Shown: positions 48,042-58,252 of the stretch, in pieces
Layout of the letters: every line of letters starts with the position of its first letter
Numbering within the stretch: position 1 is the first letter of the stretch
Assembly: GCF_022513635.1 (NCBI RefSeq)
Contig: NZ_JAKWBL010000004.1
Coordinates: 744,001 to 808,000 of the forward strand
Source: Paraniabella ginsengisoli
GTDB lineage: Bacteria; Bacteroidota; Bacteroidia; Chitinophagales; Chitinophagaceae
Length of the DNA: 64,000 nt
Direction: 5' to 3'
The notes under the pieces: model-generated
Told to the model about the DNA's origin: nothing
Databases searched by the model: none
Seen by the model: the letters and a program-made list of their open reading frames with translations, nothing else
Position numbers and translations under genes: made by a program

Positions 48042-48689
48042 ATGACTTTTTATTATTGTTATGACGCGCAATGCGGCTGGTGCTTTGGCTTTAGCAAAGT
48101 GATTACTCAGTTTGCCGATCTTTATAAGGACAAATTTCAATTTGAAGTATTAAGCGGCGGAATGATTCCGAAAGAAGGTGCAAAGCCTGTTAAAGCAATG
48201 GCTGGCTACATTGGCGATGCCTATAAAAAAGTGGAAGAGCTTGCAGGCGTTCGGTTTGGTGCCGATTATCTGTGGCATATTCAAAACCCTGATGAAAGCG
48301 ATTGGTTTCCCGAATCATTAACACCAGCAATAGCACTTTGTGTTTTTAAGGAATATTGGCCCGAACAACAGGTATATATTGCTGCCGATTTCCAAAAGGC
48401 ATTATTTGAAGAAGGCCGTGATCTGAGCGACGGAGAAGCTTATCGTCATTTGTTAGAAAAGTATGATATTCCGGCTGATGAGTTTTATCAAAAGTTTTCT
48501 GATGCAAGTTATATTGATAAAGCAAAGCATGAATTTGCACTTTGTCAGCAATTGCAGGTAACGGGTTTCCCCAAATTGTTATTGCAGGTAAACGATACAA
48601 AATTTTACTTATTGGCAGAAGGATATACACCTTTGAATACATTAAATGCCAGATTGGAAAATATTTTAAAAGAGCTGGAAGCTGCCTGA
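48042..48689 (+). CDS. DsbA-family thioredoxin-fold protein
   Basis: An intact 215-residue protein without a signal peptide, MTFYYCYDAQCGWCFGFS, with a CGWC redox motif at residues 11-14. It has the helical insertion and the QQLQVTGFPKLLLQ cis-Pro segment of the cytoplasmic DsbA/FrnE-like branch. Members are thiol oxidoreductases or isomerases whose partners are unknown. A -7-like box lies just before the start. A palindromic repeat lies nine bases downstream. Confidence 0.85.
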   Translation: MTFYYCYDAQCGWCFGFSKVITQFADLYKDKFQFEVLSGGMIPKEGAKPVKAMAGYIGDAYKKVEELAGVRFGADYLWHIQNPDESDWFPESLTPAIALCVFKEYWPEQQVYIAADFQKALFEEGRDLSDGEAYRHLLEKYDIPADEFYQKFSDASYIDKAKHEFALCQQLQVTGFPKLLLQVNDTKFYLLAEGYTPLNTLNARLENILKELEAA

Positions 48690-48697
48690 TTCAATAC

Positions 48698-48726
48698 ACC
48701 TCCGAGGTTTTTAAAACCTCGAAGGT
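48698..48726. repeat. Palindrome, ACCTCCGAGGTTTTTAAAACC type
   Basis: ACCTCCGAGGTTTT pairs with AAAACCTCGAAGGT. It is the second copy of the family at 23657-23690. Confidence 0.75.
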
Positions 48727-48769
48727 CTGAAATTGGGAGGCCTGAAATTTTAATCATGTTATTTTAACT

Positions 48770-49488
48770 ATGACAACAGAGGAGTTACAAACTATAGACT
48801 TTGCAGATGGCGCGATGCTGCTTATTGACAAACCACTTGAATGGACTTCTTTCGATGCCGTTCGAAAAGTCCGCAATCTGATCAAGATAAAAAAGTAGGG
48901 CACGCGGGTACGCTTGATCCGTTAGCGACGGGTCTGCTTATTGTTTGTACAGGTAAGTTCACAAAAAGAATTAACGAATATATGGCTCAGGAAAAAGAGT
49001 ACACCGGTACTTTTACGCTTGGCGCTGTAACACCTACTTACGACCTCGAAAGCGAGCCTGAAAACTTTAAACCAACTGATCATTTAGCAATAGAAGATAT
49101 TCAACAGGCGACATCAAAATTTATTGGAGCAATACAGCAGGTGCCACCGATTCACTCCGCTATTAAGAAAGATGGAAAGCGCGTGTATGAACTGGCTCGA
49201 AAGGGAATTGATGTAAAGTTAGAACCGCGCACTATAACCATAAAGTCTTTTGAAATAGATACTTCTGCATTGCCGGTTGTATCTTTCAAAGTTGTTTGTT
49301 CAACGGGTACTTATATACGAAGCCTCGCTAACGATTTTGGAGAAGCCTTGGGCTGCGGCGCTTATTTAAGTAGTTTGAGAAGAATCCGAATCGGCGCATT
49401 TAATGTAGTCGATGCTTTTTCTATACATGATTTTGAAGCAGCCATCAGAGAACGAAAAGCCGCTGCTGAAATTCCACCTAAGCAATGA
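48770..49488 (+). CDS. truB: tRNA pseudouridine-55 synthase TruB (frameshifted)
   Basis: TruB converts U55 of tRNA to pseudouridine. The ATG at 48770 gives [27 protein letters not shown] (split here as [15 protein letters not shown] and [12 protein letters not shown]). One A missing near 48893 separates this from the main frame, which opens [15 protein letters not shown] with the catalytic Asp. [17 protein letters not shown] and [18 protein letters not shown] are further signatures. The repaired length, 239 residues, is the short TruB form usual in this phylum. A Crp-like regulator follows after 23 bases. Confidence 0.92.
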
Positions 49489-49511
49489 TTTTCTAAGTCA
49501 AACATCTAGCT

Positions 49512-50086
49512 ATGTCGGATTTATTGAAAGCCCATTTGAAAAAATTTATAGACATCAATGAGGAAGAATTTAATGCCATAAATTCTTTTTTAATATAGAA
49601 CAGGTAAAGAAAAAGCAAAACCTGTTATCTGAAGGCCAGGTTAGCCGATCTAATTATTTTGTTTTAAAAGGCTGCTTGCGCAAGTTCTTCATTAATGAAA
49701 AAGGCGTAGAGCAAACCACAGAATTCGCCATTGAAAACTGGTGGCTAACGGACAATCTTTCTTACGAACATCGCGTGCCAAGTGAATTTTTTATACAAGC
49801 CGTAGAAAAAACTACGCTACTTACAATATCGAGAGACGCGCAGGATCAACTTCTTTATACACACCCTAAAATGGAACGTTATTTCCGCTTTATTTACCAG
49901 CGCGCCTATGCCGCAGCGCAGATGCGAATGAAATATATTTTTGGTCTTTCCAAAGAAGCTTTTTATCATCATCTGAATGATAAATATCCTGAATTTGTAC
50001 AACGCATTCCACAATATCTGATTGCCTCTTTTCTGGGGTTTACTCCTGAATATTTAAGTGAAATAAGAGCAAGGAAAATTTCTTAA
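49512..50086 (+). CDS. Crp/Fnr-family transcriptional regulator (frameshifted)
   Basis: The ATG at 49512 gives MSDLLKAHLKKFIDINEEEF, and one T added near 49592 joins it to the rest for 191 residues. The N-terminal cyclic-nucleotide-binding-like barrel has EGQVSRSNYFVLKGCLRKF, and the C-terminal helix-turn-helix part has IPQYLIASFLGFTPEYLSEIR. The effector is unknown; Bacteroidota members of this group usually lack cAMP contacts. It lies immediately upstream of an AhpD-like gene, a recurring pair in this phylum, and probably regulates it. Confidence 0.85.
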
Positions 50087-50172
50087 ACCAGTTTAAGTTT
50101 TTCGGTGCAGTGATTCTTCAACTTTGCTTTGTCAAAAAATAATAAACGCGATTAATCAATAAAAATTGAATC

Positions 50173-50613
50173 ATGGAAAAAAGACCTAACATTTATGAAA
50201 CCGAACCTGCAGGATATAAAGCAATGCTTGGTTTAGAAGGATATCTGGCCGCTTCACAATTGTCGAAAACGCATAAAGAGCTTATTAAAATACGTGCTTC
50301 ACAAATTAATGGCTGCGCATATTGCATCGATATGCATACAAAAGATGCTTTAAAAAATGGCGAAACCAATCAGCGCATTTTTCTGTTGAACGCATGGCGA
50401 GAAACCGATTTGTTTTCTAAAGAAGAGAAAGTGATTTTGGCTATCACAGAAGAAATAACCCTGATCCATCAGCATGGACTTTCAGAAGCGACTTATCAAC
50501 AAGCTAAGGAGTTGTTTGATAAAAATTATATTGCACAAATCATTATGATGATAGTTACGATCAATGCCTGGAATAGAATTGCAATTAGCACACAGCTCGA
50601 AGTAGGTGTATAG
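50173..50613 (+). CDS. Carboxymuconolactone decarboxylase/AhpD-like protein
   Basis: An intact 146-residue all-helical protein of the AhpD-like superfamily. The motif NGCAYCIDMHTKDA holds the redox CxxC and following His of peroxidase-like members. KTHKELIKIRASQ and IVTINAWNRIAIS are other conserved parts. It probably acts as an alkylhydroperoxidase-type reductase in the cytoplasm, though direct activity is inferred only from family. The Crp-like gene 87 bases upstream is its likely regulator. Confidence 0.88.
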   Translation: MEKRPNIYETEPAGYKAMLGLEGYLAASQLSKTHKELIKIRASQINGCAYCIDMHTKDALKNGETNQRIFLLNAWRETDLFSKEEKVILAITEEITLIHQHGLSEATYQQAKELFDKNYIAQIIMMIVTINAWNRIAISTQLEVGV

Positions 50614-50654
50614 TTGTTAGTTAGTAAGATCGACAAAATGACTTCTTTATGTTA

Positions 50655-50794
50655 AACCACATAGATACATAGTCGTTAATTTTTTTAAGGTTCTATAGAT
50701 TCCGCCAAAGGCGGAGCATAGCGTCCGGGCAATTAAACGATTATGTGTTTTTATGTTGCCTTACTTTATCATAATACTATGTATCTATGCGGTT
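50655..50794. mobile_element. 140-bp inverted-repeat element, copy C
   Basis: AACCACATAGATACATAG and CTATGTATCTATGCGGTT are near-perfect inverted ends. The centre has GATTCCGCC..GGCGGAGCATAG. It is the best preserved of the three copies. Confidence 0.85.
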
Positions 50795-50847
50795 ATATTT
50801 TCTTAAAAAATGAATAAGTTGTTTTTATGGGATAGCTTAGCTGAATC

Positions 50848-52295
50848 TTATCCTTTATTTCCTTCAATGGTTGTCTGCATAAATGCCCGATCATTTTTAT
50901 AATCCTGCCAATTAAAGTTTAGCAGAAATTGTGTGGCGGCTTCAGCGCCTTTTTCAAACATCGCCAGCTTATCTGCGTCAGTAACAAAAAAATTAAGCCA
51001 GTTATATTCAGCAAGCGGGATGGTTCCCACGCCACGAGAATACACTTTGTTTTTTAACTGAAAATCTTTGTCATAATAATTTCTGATCGTATTGAATATG
51101 CGCCCGAAATACCCCATCATAGTCCAGTTTGTTGACTGCTTTTTTTATCTTCCGGAGCAGAATCATCCAGGTCGATACCAAATGACGGAAGGCGAGGCAC
51201 ATTAATTTTTGAGTTATAGAATATATTGATTGGAAAATTTGACAGGATGCCGCCATCAACAAATCGGGTGCTGCTCGGAGGATCATCTTCATCAAATATC
51301 TCTTTCCATTTTTGTCTGATGCTGGGTTGATTGCATGGAATATCATTTATGAAATAGGATTCAAAAAACATTGGGATTGACATGGATGCGCGAACAAAAC
51401 CTGCAGGATGCAGGCTGTCTTTATCTTTACGGAATAAGCCTGCCATCGCCGGGAATTCAATTTTATTTTGTGTAACCAGTTCTGATGCGATAAAAGTTAC
51501 ATCCCCCGTTAAGTCGGTAATACCTTGTGGATGATCATGTCGCAAATGCAAACCTGGTATGGCTTGCGTCGCTTTATTAATAATGTCGGTAGTGTCCAGC
51601 ACGCCGTTGTCGCGCATTTGCTTTTCTATCCAGTTATAGAAAAAGTTTCCGGGATTAATGCCATAACCAGATGTTTTAAATTTTTTAAGGAGCTTTAAAA
51701 TATAACGTACTAATTCGGCGATCACGATCATAACAATCACAAGTGCAAATATCAAGGGACGGCTTACCATTTGCAGATTTTCGTTATTTTGACCAAGTAT
51801 CAAAAATATCATGCTGCCAGCTAGCAACAGCGTGAACAAAGCAATGATAGCTATCGCTATAATTCGTATGCGGCGGAAATAATTTTTATGTGTAATGAAC
51901 CGTTTGATGATCCAGCGTGCCATGCGATGCCCATCTACCAGATCAAAAAAATTGAGGTTGGTAATTGCTTCCAATACGCGGGTCGATTTTTCTTCCTGCT
52001 TCTTTCCAATTACAGTCAGCATCGCGGTATTAATAGCTCCGGCGCTCGTACCGGCCATTCGTAAAAAACGAATACCCATTTTTTCGAGAATGTAAGTGTA
52101 ACCAACAAGTGCAACGCCTAAAACGCCACCACCTTTTTGTACCAGGTTTACATATTGATGGCCTTCCGCGTCCAACACATCTGATACTTCAAAGGGTTTT
52201 CCATTTGGCCCAAAGGTTTCTCGCAGCTTTTTTAAATTAGCCTGAACTTTAGGGCTGTTAGTAAAATCAGTGACAGTTATTTTAGAGGCTGGCAT
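50848..52295 (-). CDS. Patatin-like phospholipase with two membrane helices (frameshifted)
   Basis: About 482 residues after one A is added near 51138. The oxyanion-hole motif GGGVLG lies at 55-60, the nucleophile GTSAG at 82-86 (S84), and the catalytic Asp in VDGGILSNFP at 347. The Ser-Asp dyad is therefore complete. Two hydrophobic helices, ~144-167 and ~181-200, lie between nucleophile and Asp, so the enzyme is probably a membrane-attached lipid acyl hydrolase. The C-terminal part after the break continues YFGRIFNTIRNYYDKDFQL. It converges with nothing nearby; a repeat element lies downstream. Confidence 0.85.
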
Positions 52296-52491
52296 TTTAA
52301 CTCGGCTTTTAATTTTGGTAAATGTCGCTGTTTAGTTTGTGTTCCAATGTGAAGTTAATATATCCCTCAAAAAAATGACCTGACCGGGTATCGCTTATAT
52401 TAGGTAGAAAAAAGAGAAATGTTTAAAGTTCTATTTCTCATTGTATATTAGTAAAAGACTCTATGCAACAATAAAAAATAAACATCTTCTA

Positions 52492-54719
52492 ATGAAACCA
52501 GGCTTAACTAATATACACATCAGCGCTGTTTCTTTTATTGCTAAACTTCCGCAAATTATAAACACAAAGAAACAGGCCTGTTTTATATTGATTATTTTTA
52601 TCGCCATATCCTGTTTACAAAAACTGAACGCACAAATGGAACAAGTGAAATGGCCGGATTTACAACCGCCAACTATAGTTAAGAAAACGCATGTAAGAGA
52701 TATCCACGGCGATAAAGTAAGTGATGATTATTACTGGATGATCGACTTTTTCAAAAAAGGTCCCGATAGCAATGAAGTAGTGAAGCATCTGGAAGCAGAA
52801 AATAATTACCTGAAAGAAATGATGGCGGATACTAAAACACTTCAGGAAGATTTGTATAAAGAAATGCGCGGACGCATTAAAGAAAAAGACGAAAATGTAC
52901 CGTATTTCCGCAACGGATATTTTTACTACACCCGTAGCGAAGAAGGCCAACAATATTATAAACTGTGTCGTAAAAAAGGATCATTAAATGCGCCTGAAGA
53001 AATAATGCTTGATATCGATGCGATGGCAGAAGGACACCCTTACTATAATGTGTCGGGTGCAACGGTTAGTCCAGATAATAACTTGCTTGTCTTTGGTGAA
53101 GACACCGTAAGCCGCAGGCAATATAATGTTATGATCAAAGATTTACGAACAGGCAATATTACTTCGCAAGGCATTTCTAACACAAGCGCCGGTTATGTTT
53201 GGGCGGCCGACAGCAAAACATTTTTTTATACGTCTAACAATCCGACTACACTTTTATCTGAAAAAGTCTGGCGACATGTTGTTGAAAGCTCTGTTGAAAA
53301 TGATGTGATGGTTTACCATGAAAAAGATCAAAGTAATTATATAGGCATTTCTAAAACCAAGGCTGAAAATTATATACTAATTGAGTCGGCGAATTTTACA
53401 AATGCGGAAGTCAGATACTTGCCCGCGGATCAGCCTACTAAAGAGTTTGCTGTTTTTCAACCAAGAATGGAAAAAGTATTGTACAGCGTAGATGCAGATA
53501 CAGAACGCTTTTATATTACTCATAATAAAGAGGCGCTTAATTTTAAAATATCGGTAACACCTTTTAATGAAACAAAGGTGGAGCATTGGAAAGATTTTAT
53601 GCCCCACAGAAAGGAGGTGTTGGTAGAGAATTTATTGCTGTTGAAAGATGTGGCGATTATTAAAGGAAGAAAGAATGGACTCGACCAGCTTGAATATGTA
53701 AACAAAGATGGAAAAAACAATCGCCTTGTTCCTTTTGAAGATGCGGTTTATATGGCCTCTTTTAGCACTAATGCGGATTATAATGCCACTAAATTGCGAT
53801 ACAGTTATAGCTCGCCTATCACACCCAGCAGTGTTTTTGATTACGATTTAACCACGGGTAAAACCACTTTATTAAAACAACGCGAAATTCCCAGCGGCTA
53901 CAATAAAAACGATTATGATGTAGAAAGGGTATTCGCCACTGCAAGTGATGGAACTAAAATTCCCATTTCAATTGCTTACAAAAAAGGTTTTAAGAAAGAC
54001 GGCAATCAGCCATTTTTATTAATAGGTTATGGTAGTTATGGTTTCTCTTATCCAACTTATTTTAATTCTAACCTGATCAGTTTAATGGATCGTGGTTTTG
54101 CTTACGGCATTGCGCATATCCGCGGCGGACAGGAAATGGGGCGCCAATGGTATGAAGACGGAAAGATGATGAAGAAGAAAAACACGTTTACCGATTTTAT
54201 TACCTGTGCAGGATATTTGATTAAAGAAAAATACACATCTCCCAAACACCTTTACGCGAACGGCGGCAGCGCCGGTGGTTTACTAATGGGCACCGCTGCT
54301 AACATGGGCAATACTTTGTTTAACGGTATCATTGCCGATGTTCCTTTTGTAGATGTGGTAAATACAATGCTTGATCCTACCATTCCGCTAACAACTAATG
54401 AATACGATCAATGGGGAAATCCCGAAACCAGCAAGGAGGCCTATTTATACATGAAGTCATATTCTCCATACGAGAACATTGAAAAGAAAGCTTATCCAAA
54501 TATTTTAGCAACAACCGGATTGCATGATAGTCAGGTGCAATATTTTGAACCCGAAAAATGGGTGGCTAAATTGCGTGAGTACAAAACAAATACTAATGTA
54601 GTAATGCTGCAAACTAATATGGAGTTCGGGCATGGCGGCGCTTCCGGCAGGTTTGATTATTTAAAGAAGATGCGCTGCGCTATGCGTTTTTATTGAAACT
54701 GGAAGGGATAAAGAAGTAG
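52492..54719 (+). CDS. Prolyl oligopeptidase (S9A) family serine peptidase (frameshifted near 3' end)
   Basis: The ATG at 52492 gives about 742 residues with an N-terminal hydrophobic stretch (ACFILIIFIAISCLQKLNAQ) that looks like an export signal or lipoprotein-like leader. A seven-bladed beta-propeller fills the middle. The C-terminal hydrolase domain has the nucleophile in NGGSAGGLLMG, the Asp in GLHDSQVQY and the His in FGHGGASGRF. It cleaves after Pro in short peptides by family. One A missing near 54668 causes the early stop; repaired, it ends ALRYAFLLKLEGIKK. It is transcribed toward a repeat cluster. Confidence 0.9.
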
Positions 54720-54737
54720 ATTGATTATTATTGTCCC

Positions 54738-54812
54738 AGCAGTAGAATATATGGCATCTTCGTTGTGTCACTCACTTGTGCAGTAGAATATATGGCATCC
54801 TATATATTCTAC
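54738..54812 (+). repeat. Dispersed intergenic repeat, copy 7, with a 20-bp direct repeat
   Basis: The 20-mer GCAGTAGAATATATGGCATC occurs exactly at 54739-54758 and 54780-54799, with CTTCGTTGTGTCACTCACTT between. The second is followed by CTATATATTCTAC, the inverse of its own start. Confidence 0.75.
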
Positions 54813-54850
54813 GCTATAACTCCTACTGTTAAGTTAAGCATAATATGACT

Positions 54851-54906
54851 GTCAGGCTGAGCTTGCCGAAGCCCGTTCAATACGCCCTTCGACAAGCTCA
54901 GGGTGA
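54851..54906. repeat. Inverted repeat of the GTCAGGCTGAGCTTG type
   Basis: GTCAGGCTGAGCTTGCCGAAG and CTTCGACAAGCTCAGGGTGAC flank a short spacer. I recall this palindrome as very common in Bacteroidota intergenic regions. The whole stretch 54720-55008 has no gene. Confidence 0.8.
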
Positions 54907-55008
54907 CACCGACACGACAGTTTTTATTTAACATAACACTACTCGCCACTCGCTATCTCTACTTCCTATTAATCTATCAACTCAAAACTGTCATCTATCA
55001 ACTCCCCA

Positions 55009-56871
55009 TCACACCACCTGGTCCACCACAAAAAACTTATTTAGTTCTTCTACCAACTCGTGTTTGGTAATAGGAATACCCATTATTTTATGATAGCCTT
55101 TGGCGTCGACAAGATATTGATCACGAATGATCTTTATAAGTTGGCCATTATTAATTTCCGGAATTACAATTGTTTCAAAATTTCGGATAATATCGCCAAG
55201 ATTTTTAGGGAATGGCCTTAAGTGGCGCAAGTGTACATGGCTGATACTTTTGCCCTGCGCCTGCAGGTCGCTTACAGCCGATTTAATGGAACCATAAGTT
55301 GAGCCCCATCCTATCACCAGCACTTTACCTTTCTCATCTCCGCTATCAATTTTTTGATCAGGAATATGTTCTGCAATTTTATCAACTTTCTCCTGGCGGA
55401 TCTTCACCATCAATTGGTGGTTTTCCGGGTCGTAGCTAATATTTCCTGTTACATTTTGCTTTTCAATACCGCCAATACGATGCTCTAAACCCGCTGTTCC
55501 CGGCACCGCCCAGGGGCGTACCAGGTTTTCATCTCTTAGGTAAGGTTGAAATTTATCTTCATGATGGCCCAATTCTGTTTTAAAATTAACATGAATTGGA
55601 GCCAAGTTTTCTTCTTCAGGAAAACGCCAGGGCTCAGCGCCATTGGCAATATATCCATCGCTTAAAAAGATAACTGGCGTCATATGCTGCACACTGATTT
55701 TTACCGCTTCGTACACCGCATCAAAACAATCTGCCGGTGAGCTGGAGGCAATAACCGGCATCGGGCATTCTCCGTTTCTGCCGTAATAAGCCTGCAACAG
55801 ATCAGATTGTTCTGTTTTTGTTGGCAAGCCGGTAGAAGGGCCACCGCGTTGCACGTTTATAATTATCAAGGGGATTTCAAGCATTACAGCCAGCCCCATT
55901 GCTTCGGTTTTTAAAGCCATCCCAGGTCCAGAAGTGGTAGTAACGCCTAATGCACCGCCATACGAAGCGCCAATAGCAGCAGTGATAGCTGCAATTTCAT
56001 CTTCTGCCTGGAATGTGCGAATGCCAAAATTTTTATGCCTGCTTAGTTCATGTAAAATATCGCTGGCAGGTGTTATAGGATAAGTACCGAGAAACATCGG
56101 CAACCCACTTTTTACCGAAGCAGCGATTAGTCCCATAGCAAGAGATTGGTTGCCCATAATAGAACGGTAGGTTCCGGGTTCAATCTTTGCCTTTTCTACA
56201 GAATAGGTAGTTGTAAAAGCTTCAGTAGTATCGCCATAATTATAACCTGCTTTCAGCGCTTTAATATTACTATCTAAAATATCCTGCTTTTTGGAAAACT
56301 TCTCGGTTAGAAAGTTGATCGTGTTATCCATATCGCGGTTGTACATCCAATATAATACACCAAGGATGAACATGTTTTTAGCACGATCTTTTTCTTTCGT
56401 TCCCAGCGTAAATTCTTTTAGTGCTTCACGCGTAAGTTTAGTTACATCGATTTTGATCAGCTCATAACCATCCAGGCTGTCATTTTCAATTGGGTTTACG
56501 CCGTCTGGGTAATTAGCGAGGCGTAAGTTTTTTGAGTCAAAACCATCAGTATTAACAATAATACGGCCGCCTTTTTTCAGGCCTTTTAAATTAGCTTTAA
56601 GCGCTGCCGCGTTCATAGCTACCAACACATCACATTCGTCGCCAGGGGTATAAATATGGTCAGATGAAAAACGCAGCTGAAAACCACTCACGCCCGGAAG
56701 CGTTCCCTGTGGAGCACGTATCTCCGCCGGAAAATCGGGAAAAGTAGAGAGGTCTGCGCCAAGTAGGGCGGTATTATTGGTAAACTGCGTGCCAGTAAGC
56801 TGCATTCCATCGCCACTGTCGCCCGCAAATTTTATTACTACATCTTTTAAAACTTCCTGTGTTCTGTTCAT
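55009..56871 (-). CDS. korA: 2-oxoacid:ferredoxin oxidoreductase, fused gamma-alpha subunit
   Basis: A complete 620-residue subunit. Residues 1-190 are the gamma-type domain (VVIKFAGDSGDGMQLTG, FPDFPAEIRAPQGTLPGV). The alpha part, starting near residue 235 (SIMGNQSLAMGLIAASVKSG), has FLGTYPITPASDILHEL, RTFQAEDEIAAITAAIGASYGG and TSGPGMALKTEAMGLAVMLE (pyrimidine-domain contacts), then QRGGPSTGLPTKTEQSDL. By family it oxidises 2-oxoglutarate or a related 2-oxoacid to acyl-CoA with ferredoxin as acceptor, together with a TPP-binding beta subunit. No korB is adjacent, which is unusual. RidA lies 137 bases upstream on the same strand. Confidence 0.9.
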   Translation of the reverse strand: MNRTQEVLKDVVIKFAGDSGDGMQLTGTQFTNNTALLGADLSTFPDFPAEIRAPQGTLPGVSGFQLRFSSDHIYTPGDECDVLVAMNAAALKANLKGLKKGGRIIVNTDGFDSKNLRLANYPDGVNPIENDSLDGYELIKIDVTKLTREALKEFTLGTKEKDRAKNMFILGVLYWMYNRDMDNTINFLTEKFSKKQDILDSNIKALKAGYNYGDTTEAFTTTYSVEKAKIEPGTYRSIMGNQSLAMGLIAASVKSGLPMFLGTYPITPASDILHELSRHKNFGIRTFQAEDEIAAITAAIGASYGGALGVTTTSGPGMALKTEAMGLAVMLEIPLIIINVQRGGPSTGLPTKTEQSDLLQAYYGRNGECPMPVIASSSPADCFDAVYEAVKISVQHMTPVIFLSDGYIANGAEPWRFPEEENLAPIHVNFKTELGHHEDKFQPYLRDENLVRPWAVPGTAGLEHRIGGIEKQNVTGNISYDPENHQLMVKIRQEKVDKIAEHIPDQKIDSGDEKGKVLVIGWGSTYGSIKSAVSDLQAQGKSISHVHLRHLRPFPKNLGDIIRNFETIVIPEINNGQLIKIIRDQYLVDAKGYHKIMGIPITKHELVEELNKFFVVDQVV

Positions 56872-56945
56872 TCCATCAAAAATTGGGGCACAAAGGTACG
56901 GAAGTTCCCTGCTTGACGGGGTATATTTTACGCTGGGCTGACAAA

Positions 56946-57004
56946 CCGGTTTCAGGTTGCAAGTTACAAGGTTTCGGGCTCTGCAACTTGTAACTGGTAA
57001 CCGG
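56946..57004. repeat. Imperfect palindrome between korA and ridA
   Basis: Ends CCGGTT and AACCGG, with GTTGCAAGTTACAAG pairing partly with CTTGTAACT. No gene is present. Confidence 0.55.
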
Positions 57005-57008
57005 CAAG

Positions 57009-57388
57009 CTACTTCACCGCAATCACACTAATCTCTACATTAACAAACTTTGGCAAAGCCGCCACTTGAACAGTTTCGCGTGCGGGATAATTTTCAGTAA
57101 AGTATTGGCCATAAACCTCGTTGATTTCGGCAAAGCGTTTCATATCTGTAATAAATATCGTGGATTTGATAACATTTGCGAAACTCAAACCTGCTTCTTC
57201 CAAAATAGCCTGCAGGTTTTTCATACACTGATGCGTTTCATCCTGCAAAGTAGCATTGTTTAATTCGCCGGTTGCAGGATCAATGGGTATTTGCCCTGAA
57301 ATATAGAGTGTATCTCCGGCAAAAACAGCTTGGTTATAAGGGCCAATTGGAACTGGTGCATTTGATGTTGTGATGATTTTTTCTGCAT
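57009..57388 (-). CDS. ridA: RidA family deaminase (frameshifted)
   Basis: RidA hydrolyses reactive 2-aminoacrylate and other enamine or imine intermediates. The ATG at 57388 reads MQKKIITTSNAPVPIGPYNQ after one A is added near 57379. Conserved features are GPYNQAVFAGDTLYISGQIPIDPATG, QCMKNLQAILEEAGLSF and the C-terminal YPARETVQVAALP with the Arg that binds substrate carboxylates. The repaired length is 126 residues, the usual size. It is cytoplasmic and lies upstream of korA on the same strand with a palindrome between. Confidence 0.9.
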
Positions 57389-57518
57389 AAAAGGTGTTAT
57401 ATGTACTTGCAAGAGTACAAAGATCGATTGAAAAAACAATATCTGAGTTTCGCGTAAACTTTTGAAAACTTTGATATCAATTAGCATTCATTCTAAATAA
57501 TATTCATTTTTTTGCACG

Positions 57519-58188
57519 ATGCTCATATTAAATATTGATACCGCGATTGATAAGGGATCTATCTGTATTAGCGATGGTTTAAATGTGATCACTTTTGATC
57601 AGAACGAAAAACGTAACGAGCAGGCAGGATGGTTGCATGAAGCTATTCAGAATGCCTTTCAGAAAACAGGAATGGATATGAAAAATCTGGATGCTGTTGC
57701 TGTAAGCAACGGCCCCGGCTCATATACCGGCTTAAGAATAGGATTAGCCAGTGCAAAAGGTTTTTGTTATGCCCTAAAAAAACCGCTGATCTGTATTAAT
57801 ACTTTGCAGATTATGGCCAGTGCTGTTAAGAATAAGGCAAAGGACCTGATCTGTCCAATGATAGACGCAAGACGTATGGAAGTATTTACAGCCGTCTTTA
57901 ATAAAGAGCTCGAATTATATCAAGAACCGTTTGCCAGAGTTGACCCAACAGAGTTTTAATGATATATTAAATAATCGACATGTATTATTTACGGGTAATG
58001 GCAGCAAAAAATTTGCTCCATTAATTGATGGAAAACAAAATTTTGATATTGTAGATCATAACTCCGACTCTCGTGATATGATTCCATTATCTTTCAACCT
58101 TTTTCTAGAAAAAAACTTTTCAGATGTTGCATATTGTGAACCATATTACGTTAAGGATGTATATATAGCGAAAAGTAAAAACATATAA
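57519..58188 (+). CDS. tsaB: tRNA t6A biosynthesis protein TsaB (frameshifted)
   Basis: TsaB acts with TsaD and TsaE in making threonylcarbamoyl-adenosine at tRNA position 37. LILNIDTAIDKGSICISDG opens the ASKHA-fold, and AVSNGPGSYTGLRIGLASAKGFCYA is the TsaB hallmark. The first frame ends near residue 146 after EPFARVDPTEF; the next frame, LTQQSFNDILNNRHVLFTGNGSKKF, continues to YYVKDVYIAKSK, the typical C-terminus. The break near 57935 needs one base fewer (or two more), unlike most others here. About 222 residues result. Confidence 0.88.
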
Positions 58189-58252
58189 TTAATATTTACA
58201 ATAAATATTTTTTAAGTTCGTATTTTTAAACCCTCTAAACCTTTCATTCATA

